Of a stretch of DNA of 64,000 nt, positions 35,334 to 45,717 are shown in pieces. This DNA is from Desmonostoc muscorum LEGE 12446 (GTDB lineage Bacteria > Cyanobacteriota > Cyanobacteriia > Cyanobacteriales > Nostocaceae), in contig NZ_JADEXS020000001.1 of NCBI RefSeq assembly GCF_015207005.2, positions 5,032,001 through 5,096,000 on the forward strand, read 5' to 3'. Within the stretch, counting starts at the first letter, position 1. Each line of letters begins with the position of its first letter. The notes under the pieces are model-generated. The model was not told where the DNA came from. It ran no database searches and was given only the letters and a program-made list of their open reading frames with translations. The translations under genes were made by a program, and so were the position numbers.

Positions 35334-35966
35334 TTAATTGCCCATCAATAAATGTACATCTGAACAGTCTACCTTTTTGAGCAGTTCTTTAATAAGACAC
35401 CCAGAAACTGGTTCTACCCAATCTGAGGCAATTTCTGCAAGGGGTAATAACACAAAAGCTCGATCGCGCATTCCAGGATGGGGGATTTGGAGGTTTGGTG
35501 CATCCACAATAAAGTCATCATATAATAACAAATCCAAATCCAGGGTACGCGGTCCCCAACGTTCTTGACGCACGCGCCCAAATTGTCGTTCAATTTTTAG
35601 TAAACTTTCTAATAATTCCTGGGGTAGCATTTCCACTTGTAATGTGACGCACCCATTTAAGTAGTCTGGCTGTGGTGGACCTACGGCTTTAGTTTTATAC
35701 CAACTGGATCTGGCTTCTAAAGAAATGCCTGGGGTTTGGGCTAAAGTTGCGATCGCAGCTTCTAAAATTGCCTGTGAATCTCCCATATTACTACCAAGGG
35801 CAAGGGCAGTTTTCGCACGCTTTACCTTCGGCAAGCCGTTTTCAGGTTGTTTTTGCGGATACTCTCCTGCACTTTTTTTGGTAAATGTCAATAGTTTTGA
35901 TATTCCGAATACTGATGAATCTTGCAGTATTTTTACAAAACCCAATTCATTAAATCGAAAAAACAT
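35334..35966 (-). CDS. folK: 6-hydroxymethyl-7,8-dihydropterin pyrophosphokinase FolK
   Basis: FolK transfers pyrophosphate from ATP to the pterin precursor in folate synthesis. The core runs from ALALGSNMGDSQAILEAAI through SSWYKTKAVGPPQPDYLNG and FGRVRQERWGPRTLDLDLLLYDD to PHPGMRDRAFVLLPLAEIA, all conserved. With the ATG at 35966 there is an N-terminal extension of about 50 residues before the core; family members usually start just ahead of ALGSN, and an in-frame TTG at 35834 would give that. I keep the longer frame but note that the true start is uncertain. Confidence 0.88.
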   Translation of the reverse strand: MFFRFNELGFVKILQDSSVFGISKLLTFTKKSAGEYPQKQPENGLPKVKRAKTALALGSNMGDSQAILEAAIATLAQTPGISLEARSSWYKTKAVGPPQPDYLNGCVTLQVEMLPQELLESLLKIERQFGRVRQERWGPRTLDLDLLLYDDFIVDAPNLQIPHPGMRDRAFVLLPLAEIASDWVEPVSGCLIKELLKKVDCSDVHLLMGN

Positions 35967-36498
35967 TATTTTTTGAACAAGAATTCATAAGTCGGTCGTC
36001 AACAAGAAGGGAGTAGGGAGTAGGAACTAGGGAGTGGGGAAGACAGGATTGAACGGGGCTTGAGACCTTGGGCCTTTGCAATCGTCTTAAAAGACGGGGC
36101 TTATATCCCGGTGGTTGGGGTCGCTATTTTTTTCCCGACTCCCGACTCCCGCCCCAACGGGGCTTGGTCAGCATTCAGGGATTACCAATAAATAAGTTAC
36201 CACTACTTGTGGGCTAGGCGTCTCATCCAGGCGTAACTAAGGGCGGACAAGATATCCACCCCACAAGAATAATTGGATATTTTTTACGTAAGCTTTAATA
36301 TACCAGCGCTTAGGCTTAGTCAATTAAAATTATTTAGTTGTATAAAAAAATACTTATTTACTTTCAGTCTTGAATTCTTTATTAATAGTGAATTGAGTTA
36401 ATTATTTATAGAATAGTATACTAACACAACGTGGTGCTATGACCCCAAAGCTTAATTGATGGTGGTTAAGTAGTTACTACTTTGATCGAGAAACTGAC
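35967..36498. other. Gap with heptamer repeats before the PBP gene
   Basis: GGGAGTAGGGAGTAGG-type units at 36009-36043 are matched by CCCGACTCCCGACTCCCG near 36135-36153. CTTGTGGG at 36206 pairs with CCCACAAG ending at 36267. The final 200 bases are AT-rich and must carry the promoter of the PBP gene. No other gene is visible. Confidence 0.55.
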
Positions 36499-38931
36499 AT
36501 GGGGAAGCTCACCTCCTGGTTCAAGCCAAGACCAACTAATTTGAGTGACTCTAACGAGGAACCGCGATTGCCACCTGGTAATCATCATCAACACGAGGAA
36601 TCCACAACAAATGAAAGCTTACCACCAGCACATGTGGCACAGGCGAGGCAGTTACTGAGCAAAATGAAAATTTTACCATCAAGAATGAGGGCTAATCAGG
36701 CAACTGGTAATAAACCAATCTATCGTCGGATCTGGTTTTGGGCAGGCTTGGGTGTGGGTGGTGGGATAGTTGCCTTGATCTATGGTGTCAGTGTAATAGA
36801 TAGCACCTTGCCGGATAAAGCTGAACTCAATGCTGTGGTTAGAGAGCAAACACTGACCATCAAAGCTGCCGATGGCACTATATTACAACAACAAGGTGAA
36901 GCAGCCAGAGAGCAGCTAAAGCTGGAGCAGATACCAGATAATTTAAAAAAAGCTTTCATAGCCTCAGAAGATAGAAGATTTCAGCAACATAACGGAGTTG
37001 ATCCTCAAGGAATTCTCAGAGCGGGTTTGAATAATTTGCGATCGCAAGGTGTGGTAGAAGGTGGTAGCACCATCACCCAACAACTAGCCCGGATTCTGTT
37101 TTTGAAACAAGAGCAAACAGTCTGGCGCAAACTCAAGGAAATCCGTTTAGCACAAAAAATCGAGTCAGAATTAACCAAGGATCAAATTTTAGAGCGTTAC
37201 CTAAATCTGGTTTATTTGGGAGCTGGCGCTTATGGTGTTGCAGATGCCGCTTCGGTATACTTTAGTAAATCTCCAGATCAACTTTCTTTAGCCGAAATGG
37301 CAACGATTGCTGGATTAGCTCCTGCGCCCAGCTTGTACGCCCCAGACAAAAATCCAGTAGCTGCCAAACAGCGGCGAAATCTGGTATTGTTACGGATGCA
37401 AGAAGAAAAATTTATTACGCCTGAGCAAAGGCAAGCAGCCGTCCAAGAACCGCTAACTCTGAAAACCAGTTTACCCAAGCGACTGCAAGTAGAGTCACCC
37501 TACTTTACTACCTACATCCAGAAAGAATTGCCCAAGTACGTTTCTGCTGATGTGTTGTCCGTTGGAGGTTTAGTAGTGGAAACTACCCTGAACCCGACTT
37601 GGCAGAAAGCAGCAGAAGAAGCCGTTGCCAAAACCCTGCGAAATCAAGGACGCTGGGAGAACTTTAAAGAAGCGGCAATGGTTGCCATTGATCCCCGTAG
37701 CGGTGAAATCAAGGCAATGGTGGGGGGAAAAGACTTTGGCAAAAACCAGTTTAATCGGGTTACCCAAGCACAGCGGCAGCCAGGATCGACATTTAAAGGA
37801 TTTGTTTATGCAACTGCGATCGCTAGCGGTAAAAGCCCCTACGATAGCTACTTGGATGCACCCTTAGTCGTAGACGGCTACGAACCGAAAAATTATGGTG
37901 AAAAGTTCTACGGTTCAATGAACATACGAGACGCCCTCACCCGCTCCATTAATATCATTGCGGTGAAGGTGTTGATTGACGTAGGCTTTACGCCAACGAT
38001 TAAACTTGCCCATGACATGGGGGTTAAATCTGAACTCAAGCCGACTTATTCCCTAGCTCTCGGCTCCAATGAAGTAAATCTCCTGGAATTAACCAGCGCC
38101 TACGGCAGTTTTGCAACCCAAGGATTGCACACAGAACCTCATGGTATCAGTCGGATCATCAACCGTGAAGGCAAAGTGATTTGGTCAGCTAATTTCAAAT
38201 CGAAGCGGGTTCTTGATGCTGACAGTGCCGCTATCATGACTTGGATGCTACGCAACGTTGTGGAAGCCGGGACTGGCGGCGCCGCCCAATTACCTAACAG
38301 ACCAGTTGCTGGCAAGACCGGCACCTCCGATGAAGCCCGCGATTTGTGGTTTATTGGTTACATTCCCCAAGTGGTGACAGGAGTTTGGCTAGGTAACGAT
38401 AACAACCGCCCCACCTATGGCAGCAGTGGTAGCGCCGCTTACACCTGGCACGAATTCATGGAAAAAGCGGTAGAAGGAATGCCCGTAGAAAAGTTTCCCA
38501 AACGACCAAAGTTAGAGGGTCGTAAAGGCACTATCAAAGCACAGTCAATTAAACCCAAACAAGTGCTGAATCGTTCTATTGCCTCCAAAGATGATGATTC
38601 TGAGCAGGAAACTTCTAGAAATTCTGAAGAAAATAGTGGTTCATCAAGGAGGCGTAGAAGCAGGAGGAGATATTATCAAGAAGAACAGCAATCAAGCAAC
38701 AACTATACCCCAAGACGGAGAAGACGCGATCGCAGCAGCGAAGAATCAACTTCTAGTAACTCTTCCTCAGAATCATCTCGCCCACGGCGACGCTCTAGAA
38801 GAGTAGAATCTGATTCTCCCCCACCTCGAAGAACTCGCCGATCCTCCTCTCCAGCAAATAGTTCGGGTTCCTCAGGTTCATCATCATCACAGCCATCTTG
38901 GCGGGATAGACTTAGACCTTCTGGACAATAA
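36499..38931 (+). CDS. Class A penicillin-binding protein (bifunctional, PBP1A family)
   Basis: Bifunctional peptidoglycan synthase of 810 residues. A polar cytoplasmic N-terminus precedes the TM segment (FWAGLGVGGGIVALIYGVSVI, about 79-99). The glycosyltransferase-51 domain shows ASEDRRFQQHNGVDPQGI and GGSTITQQLAR. The transpeptidase has RQPGSTFKG (active Ser), SIN in TRSINIIAV, and KTGTSDEARD. The last ~120 residues are very rich in Ser, Arg and Glu and probably disordered, with RRRSRRR-type clusters. Anabaena-type cyanobacteria have several class A PBPs; I cannot say which this is. The ATG at 36499 fits. Confidence 0.92.
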   Translation: MGKLTSWFKPRPTNLSDSNEEPRLPPGNHHQHEESTTNESLPPAHVAQARQLLSKMKILPSRMRANQATGNKPIYRRIWFWAGLGVGGGIVALIYGVSVIDSTLPDKAELNAVVREQTLTIKAADGTILQQQGEAAREQLKLEQIPDNLKKAFIASEDRRFQQHNGVDPQGILRAGLNNLRSQGVVEGGSTITQQLARILFLKQEQTVWRKLKEIRLAQKIESELTKDQILERYLNLVYLGAGAYGVADAASVYFSKSPDQLSLAEMATIAGLAPAPSLYAPDKNPVAAKQRRNLVLLRMQEEKFITPEQRQAAVQEPLTLKTSLPKRLQVESPYFTTYIQKELPKYVSADVLSVGGLVVETTLNPTWQKAAEEAVAKTLRNQGRWENFKEAAMVAIDPRSGEIKAMVGGKDFGKNQFNRVTQAQRQPGSTFKGFVYATAIASGKSPYDSYLDAPLVVDGYEPKNYGEKFYGSMNIRDALTRSINIIAVKVLIDVGFTPTIKLAHDMGVKSELKPTYSLALGSNEVNLLELTSAYGSFATQGLHTEPHGISRIINREGKVIWSANFKSKRVLDADSAAIMTWMLRNVVEAGTGGAAQLPNRPVAGKTGTSDEARDLWFIGYIPQVVTGVWLGNDNNRPTYGSSGSAAYTWHEFMEKAVEGMPVEKFPKRPKLEGRKGTIKAQSIKPKQVLNRSIASKDDDSEQETSRNSEENSGSSRRRRSRRRYYQEEQQSSNNYTPRRRRRDRSSEESTSSNSSSESSRPRRRSRRVESDSPPPRRTRRSSSPANSSGSSGSSSSQPSWRDRLRPSGQ

Positions 38932-38939
38932 ATTGGGCA

Positions 38940-39060
38940 TTGGGAGTGCTGAGTGCTGAGTGCTGAGTGAGGAGTTAAGAGTTATTATTCTTCCTCTGCC
39001 CCCATGCCCCATGCCCCATGCCCCTCTTCCCTCTGCAATATGAAGTTGCTCAAACTACAG
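38940..39060. repeat. Short tandem repeats after the PBP gene
   Basis: GTGCTGAGTGCTGAGTGCTGAGTG at about 38947-38970 and CCCCATGCCCCATGCCCCATGCCCC near 39000-39024 are two short tandem arrays typical of the intergenic DNA here. Confidence 0.7.
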
Positions 39061-39130
39061 GGGGATGTTAGGTGATACGCTGATTTTATATTGTGTTAAA
39101 TAGTGTTACCTAAGCTTGGAGAATATACCC

Positions 39131-39358
39131 ATGCATTTATTGATGCAAACAGCAGCACCAGCCGCAGCAAATGGCCCTCATTTTCCCGTAGCTTTTACCT
39201 TGGTGTATGTCGTTGGTTTTATTGCTGCTGTCACCATTGGTTCAATAGCTTGGTACAACTCAAAACGCCCCGCAGGCTGGGAAAGCAAAGAGCGTCCTGA
39301 TTTTGTGCCTAAGGTAAATAAAGAAGAAACTCCGGGTCTCGGTGAACCGAAGTCATAA
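39131..39358 (+). CDS. Small single-TM protein, Psb35-like
   Basis: From the ATG at 39131 (MHLLMQTAAP) the product has 75 residues with one TM helix (PVAFTLVYVVGFIAAVTIGSIAWY) followed by NSKRPAGWESKERPDFVPKV and a polar end. The pattern resembles the cyanobacterial photosystem II assembly factor Psb35, a small protein associated with the CP47 module, but I make this match from memory and give no symbol. GGAG at 39118-39121 provides a ribosome binding site; a TTG at 39116 is in frame but less likely. It is flanked by repeats and is apparently a one-gene unit. Confidence 0.7.
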   Translation: MHLLMQTAAPAAANGPHFPVAFTLVYVVGFIAAVTIGSIAWYNSKRPAGWESKERPDFVPKVNKEETPGLGEPKS

Positions 39359-39363
39359 AGAGT

Positions 39364-39428
39364 GTTGAGTAGAGACGCGATTAATCGCGTCTGTACAAGA
39401 GAGACGCGATGAATCGCGTCTGCACAAG
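39364..39428. repeat. Two tandem copies of the AGACGCGAT-ATCGCGTCT palindrome
   Basis: GAGACGCGATTAATCGCGTCTG and GAGACGCGATGAATCGCGTCTG follow each other at about 39372-39422. The same palindrome occurs at 41531-41551 and at the end of the GDPD gene (62461-62486). Confidence 0.8.
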
Positions 39429-39465
39429 AGTTAAAAACTCCCAACTCATAACTCAAAATTCCCTG

Positions 39466-39888
39466 TTAGTTTTGAACTTCAACCCAACGGCGGTAAAGCT
39501 TTTGAATTTGTTTGAGAAGTTGAGTGTGAGCCGGTTGGGTTGACCCATTCGGCTTCGCTATATCTTGCAATTCGGTCAGGAGTCTAGCTTCTTCGATCGC
39601 AACATCGCCGTCGCTGTAAATTAAGCCACTGATGGCCTCAATCAAATTTTCACAATCTTCCAGGCTAGGGCGATCGCCTAAATACTCTCTCACCCATTCA
39701 TAGCACTCTTTTGGCTGTACGGGAACTAATTCATACAGCCAAGGCTTAATTTCTGGATCGCTAGCCAAACCTTTCGCTTGAGCTATTTCCCGGAGATATT
39801 GCCGTTCCTCTGGTTGAATTCTGCCATCGAGCCAAGCGGCTCCAATCAGGATTTTAACTAAGTTTTTCACATTGGAATGGGTAACCAT
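39466..39888 (-). CDS. TerB-family protein
   Basis: A 140-residue, all-helical soluble protein with the TerB-like features: NLVKILIGAAWLDGRIQPEERQYLREIA near the start and ISGLIYSDGDVAIEEARLLTEL later. The paired acidic loops (DGR-x-x-PEE and SDGDVAIEE) are where TerB-like proteins bind metal. Tellurite resistance has been the historic annotation, but the cyanobacterial role is unknown. It lies 57 nt past rsmB on the same strand, so it could be co-transcribed. Confidence 0.82.
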   Translation of the reverse strand: MVTHSNVKNLVKILIGAAWLDGRIQPEERQYLREIAQAKGLASDPEIKPWLYELVPVQPKECYEWVREYLGDRPSLEDCENLIEAISGLIYSDGDVAIEEARLLTELQDIAKPNGSTQPAHTQLLKQIQKLYRRWVEVQN

Positions 39889-39945
39889 TGTTGCCTCCTC
39901 TGGTAGATTCAGGCTTCCACCAAATCGTACAATCCCAAACAGTAT

Positions 39946-41403
39946 TCACTCGGAATTATTGGTTTTTCTTAAGCGCACCATAAAAAAGCCATCCATGTCC
40001 TCTCGATGAGGCCAGACTTTGAACCAGCCTTCAGCTGTAGTACGTGCAGAATCAAGGAACTCAAGGCTGCTGGGAGACTCAATTTGCCAATCAGGCGACT
40101 CAGCTAAAAATGCTGCGATCGCTTCTTCGTTTTCTGCTGGATGCAGTGTACAGGTGGCATAAACTAGTACACCACCAGGCTTGACAAAAGTCGATATATG
40201 TGATAAAAGTTCTTTCTGAAGCGTAGAAAGTTCCCGGACAGATTCTGGTGTCTGTCGCCAACGAGCATCAGCGTGACGGTGCATAGTTCCCAAGCCAGAA
40301 CATGGAGCATCAAGTAATACGCGGTCTGCGGTGTTGTGAAATTGCGTAAAATGGCGGCTGTCGCCAGTACAAATTTGAATAGATTTTAAATTTAGGCGTT
40401 GAGAATTTTCTTGAAGTTTGCGAAGACGAGAAGAAGTGCGATCGCAAGCCCAAATTTTCCCTTTATCTTGCATTAACTCAGCGATGTGAGTTGTTTTACC
40501 TCCTGGTGCAGCACAAGCATCAATCACCACCTCGCCCGGTTGGGGGTCAAGCAAATGACCTACTAACTGGGCACTGCTATCTTGTACAGTCCACCAACCT
40601 TCTCGGAAACCAGGTAATTTTTGAATTGACCCAGCACTACCAATTAATCGTAACGCTTGGGGCAAATGACGAACCCGCCTCACCAAAACACCAGCAGATT
40701 GGAATGCCGCCTCAACTTCCTCAATTGAAGTGCGAAGTGGGTTGATACGCAAATCGATTGTTGGTGACTGGTTCATCCATTCACATAGTTGTTCTGTCTC
40801 GACTAAACCCAGTTGTTCTAACCAAACCTGAATAATCCAGTCAGGAAAACTGTGTAAAATACCCAGGCGTTCCACTGGGTTTTCTGGGAGTTGTAGCGGG
40901 TCAAAATGGGGAACTGGGGACTGGGGACTGGGGACTGGGGACTGGGGGAGCAACAAAGAATCTTTCCCCTCTGCCCCCCTACCCCTCTGCTCCTCTGCCC
41001 CTCTGCCCCTCTGCCCCTCTGCTTTTCTGAGATACTGGCGTAATAAGCCATTAACAAAACCCGTGAGTCCGGAAAAACCGTTTTCTTTAGCTAGTTCGAC
41101 GGTGGTGTTAACAGCAGCTGAAGCGGGAATACGCTCTTGATAGCGGAGTTGGTATAAGCCTAGATGTAGGATGGTGCGGAGGTCTTTTGGTTGTTGGTGA
41201 GATTTCTTTTGGGCGAGTTGGTCAATGAGAGTATCTAGGGTGCGTTGCCTTCTGACACTGCCATAAACTAATTCTGTCACTAGGCGGCGATCGCTATCAG
41301 GCAAATTAACTTTTTGCAGCACTCTATCTAGGGCAACATCAACATAAGCCCCCTTGTGAACATCTCGCAGGGCAATAAAAGCTAGTTGACGGGCATTTGT
41401 CAT
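39946..41403 (-). CDS. rsmB: 16S rRNA m5C methyltransferase RsmB (Sun/Fmu family)
   Basis: RsmB methylates C967 of 16S rRNA (E. coli numbering) using S-adenosylmethionine. The 485 residues have an N-terminal NusB-like RNA-binding domain (RQLAFIALRDVHKGAYVDVAL to VNGLLRQYL) and a C-terminal methyltransferase with DACAAPGGKTTHIAEL, the catalytic LLDAPCSGLGTMHRH, and YATCTLHPAENEE. Between them, about 39 residues of low complexity (GQRGRGAEEQRGRG, SPVPSPQSPVPH) are encoded by repeat DNA, directly after LRK and before FDPLQLP. The insertion is in the interdomain linker and could be tolerated. Confidence 0.92.
   Translation of the reverse strand: MTNARQLAFIALRDVHKGAYVDVALDRVLQKVNLPDSDRRLVTELVYGSVRRQRTLDTLIDQLAQKKSHQQPKDLRTILHLGLYQLRYQERIPASAAVNTTVELAKENGFSGLTGFVNGLLRQYLRKAEGQRGRGAEEQRGRGAEGKDSLLLPQSPVPSPQSPVPHFDPLQLPENPVERLGILHSFPDWIIQVWLEQLGLVETEQLCEWMNQSPTIDLRINPLRTSIEEVEAAFQSAGVLVRRVRHLPQALRLIGSAGSIQKLPGFREGWWTVQDSSAQLVGHLLDPQPGEVVIDACAAPGGKTTHIAELMQDKGKIWACDRTSSRLRKLQENSQRLNLKSIQICTGDSRHFTQFHNTADRVLLDAPCSGLGTMHRHADARWRQTPESVRELSTLQKELLSHISTFVKPGGVLVYATCTLHPAENEEAIAAFLAESPDWQIESPSSLEFLDSARTTAEGWFKVWPHREDMDGFFMVRLRKTNNSE
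40907..41022. repeat. Repeat insertion in the RsmB interdomain linker
   Basis: GGGGACT heptamers (40913-40947) and CCCCTCTG octamers (40976-41021) make up a 39-codon in-frame insertion. The heptamer half is the same family as the insertion inside the hybrid kinase at 27523-27640. Confidence 0.8.
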
Positions 41404-41554
41404 GTAAACACAAATCAGGAGTCACGAGGCTTTTGTATTCTACCCCCTCAGTCTGCCGATTTTAGATTTTGAATTTTGGATTTTGGATTGAAGAAAAAAT
41501 CTAAAATCCAAAATTCAATCACTCTTGTACAGACGCGATGAATCGCGTCTCTTC
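41404..41554. repeat. GATTTTGGATT-type inverted repeat and AGACGCGAT palindrome
   Basis: TTTAGATTTTGAATTTTGGATTTTGG at about 41460-41486 pairs with CTAAAATCCAAAATTCAATC at about 41501-41520. CAGACGCGATGAATCGCGTCT follows at 41530-41551. The stem-loop may double as a terminator between rsmB and the invertase gene. Confidence 0.75.
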
Positions 41555-43060
41555 CTATCGAGGCATATACGGGTCTACACTGGCGATTTCAAATTCACAT
41601 GCTCTAGAAACCACTTCTGCTGGTAATTTACCAAAGCTAATTAATGGTAAATAACTGGGGTTTGCCATCAGTTCTTTTGCTAATAAGAACCCAGTAATTG
41701 TCCAAGTTTGATATTTCCTAGCTTGTTTACCAATCAGTCGTCCCTTCTTACCGTCGTAATACTCTGGCCATTCATCTCCACACAGGCGTGCTTGGGCAAT
41801 TTCCATTGCTCTTTGTGCAAGACTTGTTTTGTTGGTTTTTATCGCCGCAGCTGCCAACATCCACATTAAGACTGGCCAACTACCTGCATTGTGATACGAC
41901 CAAGGTATATTTTTCGGGTCACATCCGGTCACAATTTTGTATTCTTCATTTTCTAAAGCTGGAAAACAGATTTTCATCGGCATATCTCCCACCAAATCTT
42001 CCCATCGTTTCTCAATGAGAGTCATAATTGCTTGTGACTGTTCTTCAGTAGCTAAGTCAGAAATGATTGCCATCAAGTTTCCTACCGCAAAGAAGCGAGT
42101 ATCTAACTGTGACGGACCAACATTACCTGCAAGATAACCGCCTTTTTTAGGGAGCCATTTGTCTAATTTATCATAGGGAATGGAGTCTACATATATATTG
42201 AATAAATTGACAGCAGCTTTACCGTATTCTTCACTTTTGAAGCGATAAATTGCATTCAGACGATTAATATCTATCCAATAATGTTGACGAATGTGAGCGC
42301 ATAAAAGAGGCAAGCGATTATCAATTGCGACGACAATATCTTGATTACCTTGACAAATTAGCAGTTCACGAGATGCACGCAAGGCTGTGTAAAACAGAAC
42401 TTGCAGTTCTAAAGGATGCCCATAGATACCCATACGACGGTCAATCATACAAGCGCCATCTGGAACCAATAGCGTTGGGTACATATCAAAACGATTCGCC
42501 AAACAAATCTCCATGATTAACCTGATACCATTTTGGAATTCAGGTTGATGGGCTAGAGAAAAATCTTCTGTGGCGACGACATAAGCACGCAGCAAAATAA
42601 TCCACCATAGACAAGAATCAACTGGTGTGACTCTGGCGATCGCATGTTCGCCAAAATCCGCTTCTAGATATTCTTGCCCATTTTCAGAAAGCACTTTAAA
42701 GCTAGCTGGAATTAATCCTCGACCAGGTTTATAGGCATCTAAGGCTCTTTCTTTGGGCTGTAACTTTAAGGTTTCTTCTAAGAAATTGCGAACAATATCT
42801 GCTCTACCTTTGATCAAAAAAATTAGAGCCGAAGATACAAAATCTCGGATAAAACACTGGTCATAATTAAGAGCCTCTACAGATAAATCATAAGCGGCTA
42901 CTGTACCAACGGGGCGTCCTTGATAGTAGATAATTGTTTTTTCTAGTGCTTCCCACGCTTCTGCTACTTCTTTTGAATTTTCAGTAGATTTTAATTCGTT
43001 TAGGTGCATCGCCAGAATAACTCCATTTGGATTGTGAATTTGTGGTAGATGCGTCTTCAT
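41555..43060 (-). CDS. Alkaline/neutral invertase (GH100)
   Basis: GH100 invertases hydrolyse sucrose to glucose and fructose in the cytoplasm and support growth and diazotrophy in Anabaena-type strains. The 501 residues include [71 protein letters not shown], and [23 protein letters not shown], all conserved in the family; the acidic residues in IRDF and [12 protein letters not shown] belong to the active site. Length is usual. The ATG at 43060 is used; a second ATG at 43009 is possible. Whether it is InvA or InvB is not decided. Confidence 0.9.
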   Translation of the reverse strand: MKTHLPQIHNPNGVILAMHLNELKSTENSKEVAEAWEALEKTIIYYQGRPVGTVAAYDLSVEALNYDQCFIRDFVSSALIFLIKGRADIVRNFLEETLKLQPKERALDAYKPGRGLIPASFKVLSENGQEYLEADFGEHAIARVTPVDSCLWWIILLRAYVVATEDFSLAHQPEFQNGIRLIMEICLANRFDMYPTLLVPDGACMIDRRMGIYGHPLELQVLFYTALRASRELLICQGNQDIVVAIDNRLPLLCAHIRQHYWIDINRLNAIYRFKSEEYGKAAVNLFNIYVDSIPYDKLDKWLPKKGGYLAGNVGPSQLDTRFFAVGNLMAIISDLATEEQSQAIMTLIEKRWEDLVGDMPMKICFPALENEEYKIVTGCDPKNIPWSYHNAGSWPVLMWMLAAAAIKTNKTSLAQRAMEIAQARLCGDEWPEYYDGKKGRLIGKQARKYQTWTITGFLLAKELMANPSYLPLISFGKLPAEVVSRACEFEIASVDPYMPR

Positions 43061-43794
43061 TAATTAGGGCTTGCTATTTTCAGCATAACAAAAACACATT
43101 TTTGAATAGCAAATATAATTTAGCAAAATTATCAAATAATCAGGAATAAAGCTGCTGATATCTATGCAACTTTCTTAAGAGTTCATTTGCTTTTAATCAA
43201 TTATTCTTTTGGTCAATTACGATTATTGTTCTTCACCGCAAGCAGTAATTTAATTTCTCAAACAGTCACATAAGATATATTTTTAGATTATTTATGCTTC
43301 CGTTTTCATGTCCGGAATCTTTGCTTTACCAAACAAAAACATATCTTCAGTGCTGTTTAAGGTTTGCATGAAGTTAAAACTAGTTACAGTATCTTTACTT
43401 AATTAGGATTAGTTTTTGACACTAGGAAGTCAGATTATTCCCCTATAACATAATAATTTATAACGTTTTGTCATAATATGCAAGATGAATGGTCAAAAAA
43501 TTTAATATGTCAATACTTCTGAAGGGCTATGTATTTTACCCTATTTACAGATGATATAAAGTGCTTGTGGAAGTAAAGCGAAAAAAAGCAAAGTAAACAG
43601 AACTAAGATTTACAGCAGAATTCAGAATTAAAACAGTCTTGACGCGAGTATTTGAGACTTAGATTGTATACTTTACCAACTTGAAATGTCCTGTAAGTCT
43701 TATGCACGAGGCGGACATAGAAAGGGGAGAGGTACGTAGACACCGAGTCGGTTGTCATTAGACATCATGCTGTCAGCTTAATTCAGTTGGTAGC
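43061..43794. other. Gene-free AT-rich gap
   Basis: About 730 bases, mostly AT-rich without an open frame or RNA gene I can recognise. An AGCAGAATTCAGAATT repeat occurs at about 43613-43628. The promoter of the invertase gene is expected in its first part. Confidence 0.45.
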
Positions 43795-45579
43795 TTATTT
43801 ATCAAAATTTATATAATTTTCAGTGTTCAATTGCTGCTGAAATTCTTTATAAGCTTGATTAATTGCTTGCATTGAGGCTTTTGCATTCGCACAAGTGTTG
43901 ACATCAGGATGATACAATCTGGCTAATCGACGATAGGTAAGTTTGACAAAATTGGCATCATCAATTTGATTTACGCCTAATATTTCCCACCATTCTCCTG
44001 ATAGTACAGTGTCGAGTGTCAAATTATTCAAGCTTTGTATTTGACTCCAAATTTTGATGCTCCCACCATTACCGCCACTTATCAGCGTCTTACCATCAGG
44101 ACTGAAAGCAACGGGGCTACATCCAGAAATAGTTTGTAGTAGTTTTCCAGTGTGTAGATTCCAAAGTTTAATCGTACCGTCTCGGCTGGCACTAGCGACG
44201 GTTTTTCTATCGGGACTGATAGCAACAGACAAAACTGCCGTTGAGTGTCCAACTAAAGTGCTGAGTAATTCTCCAGTATGTAGATTCCAGAGTTTAATTG
44301 TGGTGTCTGTGCTACCACTAATAAGAGTTTGACTATCAAGACTAATGGCAACTGTATTCACTGCTGCCAAATGTTCAGTGAGAATACACCGCTGTTGCCA
44401 AGTTTTTAAATCCCAAAGTCTGATAGTTTTATCAACACTGCCACTTGCAAGAGTTGTGCCGTCGGGACTGATGGCGACAGATAAAACTGCATCTGAGTGT
44501 CCATTCAAGGTGCGTTTTACTGTTCTTGTGTAGCGTCCCCAAATTCTAATAGTTTTATCAGCACTACCACTAACTAGGATTTTGCCATCAGGGCTATAGG
44601 CAACTGAATTAACAAAGCCATTATGGCTGTAGGGAGAATTTAAATAAAATAATGTTTGAATAAATTTTATTGTGTCCATCTGCCAAGTGCTGATTTTGCG
44701 GTCAACACTGCCACTTGCAATTTGTTGTCCATCGGGGCTGATAGCAACAGATAAAACTGCCTCTGCTTGTCCAGAGAAAGTGTAAAGCCATTTTCCTGTT
44801 TTCAAGCTCCACAGATTAACTTGTCTATCATCACTGGCACTGACTAAGGTGGTACCATCAGGACTCAGGGCGATCGCATTAACTGCCGCTAAGTGACCCT
44901 TGAGTGTGCGTACACATCTCCAGCTTTCAGGTAACTGCCTTGTCAGAGATTTTATTTCTGGTTCAATATTGCCACTAGAAGATTTAGGAGTAACAAATTC
45001 TGATTTCTTCTTTAATTCAGCCTTCAGTGCTTGTAACTCATCCTCAACTTCCAAAGCAGCAAATTTCTGGTTGAGATCCTCACCGGATAAAAATGCTTCT
45101 AATTCCATCACTGCTGAGGAATAGTAGTCCATCTTCAAGACTCTTTCTTCCATTCGCTCAAAAAGCTGTGCTGGAGTTTCGCTAAATTCAGATCCATCTA
45201 ACAACTTAGTAATACCATAGGCAGCGAGTCCCACCACTGCACCAACTCCCGCCATCGGTACTGCACCAATACCAAATGCCAGCCCTACTTTCGGTGCGAC
45301 TAAACCCATACCACCGACAACGCTATAAACACCAGCACCGCCGACTGCACCAATTCCCATTGCACCAAAAGCAGCAGCATCTCCCTCTGCTATGGCTTTG
45401 AAAACACCATAAGCCGCTGCACCAACCACAGCACCAGCACCAACTACAGGAGTTGTCCCAATCCCAACTGCACCAAATCCTCCGGCTAATCCCATCTCGC
45501 CTACCGTTGCGGAAACACCAGCACCTGCTATGGTTCCGCCGACGATGAATGCTGCACCTGTTTTAGAGTTTTGTGTCAT
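43795..45579 (-). CDS. Glycine-zipper / WD40 / J-domain fusion protein
   Basis: A 594-residue protein without a named family. Residues 1-125 are hydrophobic and Gly/Ala-rich with an internal duplication: [20 protein letters not shown] recurs as [20 protein letters not shown], like a glycine zipper that could insert in membranes. A charged helical linker follows (about 130-215, including [12 protein letters not shown] and LKAELKKK stretches). Then come seven WD40 blades, each with (V)AISPDG-x-x-(I/L)-x-SGS-x-D-x-x-(I)-(K/R)-(L)-W, forming a full propeller. The last ~60 residues are a J domain (WWEILGV to NQAYKEFQQ) with the HPD motif intact (LYHPDVN), so it should recruit DnaK. It has an intact frame, transcribed just downstream of a small related membrane protein. 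Confidence 0.8.
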   Translation of the reverse strand: MTQNSKTGAAFIVGGTIAGAGVSATVGEMGLAGGFGAVGIGTTPVVGAGAVVGAAAYGVFKAIAEGDAAAFGAMGIGAVGGAGVYSVVGGMGLVAPKVGLAFGIGAVPMAGVGAVVGLAAYGITKLLDGSEFSETPAQLFERMEERVLKMDYYSSAVMELEAFLSGEDLNQKFAALEVEDELQALKAELKKKSEFVTPKSSSGNIEPEIKSLTRQLPESWRCVRTLKGHLAAVNAIALSPDGTTLVSASDDRQVNLWSLKTGKWLYTFSGQAEAVLSVAISPDGQQIASGSVDRKISTWQMDTIKFIQTLFYLNSPYSHNGFVNSVAYSPDGKILVSGSADKTIRIWGRYTRTVKRTLNGHSDAVLSVAISPDGTTLASGSVDKTIRLWDLKTWQQRCILTEHLAAVNTVAISLDSQTLISGSTDTTIKLWNLHTGELLSTLVGHSTAVLSVAISPDRKTVASASRDGTIKLWNLHTGKLLQTISGCSPVAFSPDGKTLISGGNGGSIKIWSQIQSLNNLTLDTVLSGEWWEILGVNQIDDANFVKLTYRRLARLYHPDVNTCANAKASMQAINQAYKEFQQQLNTENYINFDK

Positions 45580-45717
45580 TAAATTGTTCTCTTTAAATAT
45601 TCAGCTTGACCACATATGACGGTTTTGCAAAAGTTAAATCCTCCCGTGAACTAACGGAAGGACTAGAAATGCTCATTAATGAGACTTTGGTTTATCCAGT
45701 TAAAATAACAGCTAACG

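Noticed and set aside
38947..39024. Short tandem arrays as a minisatellite or origin iterons
   Set aside because: The units are few and of the same low-complexity type as all other intergenic repeats; no DnaA-box cluster or dnaN/dnaA gene is near.
39364..39428. A possible CRISPR-like array of two AGACGCGAT units
   Set aside because: Only two adjacent palindromic units, with spacer of a few bases; single copies occur elsewhere. This is a dispersed repeat, not CRISPR.
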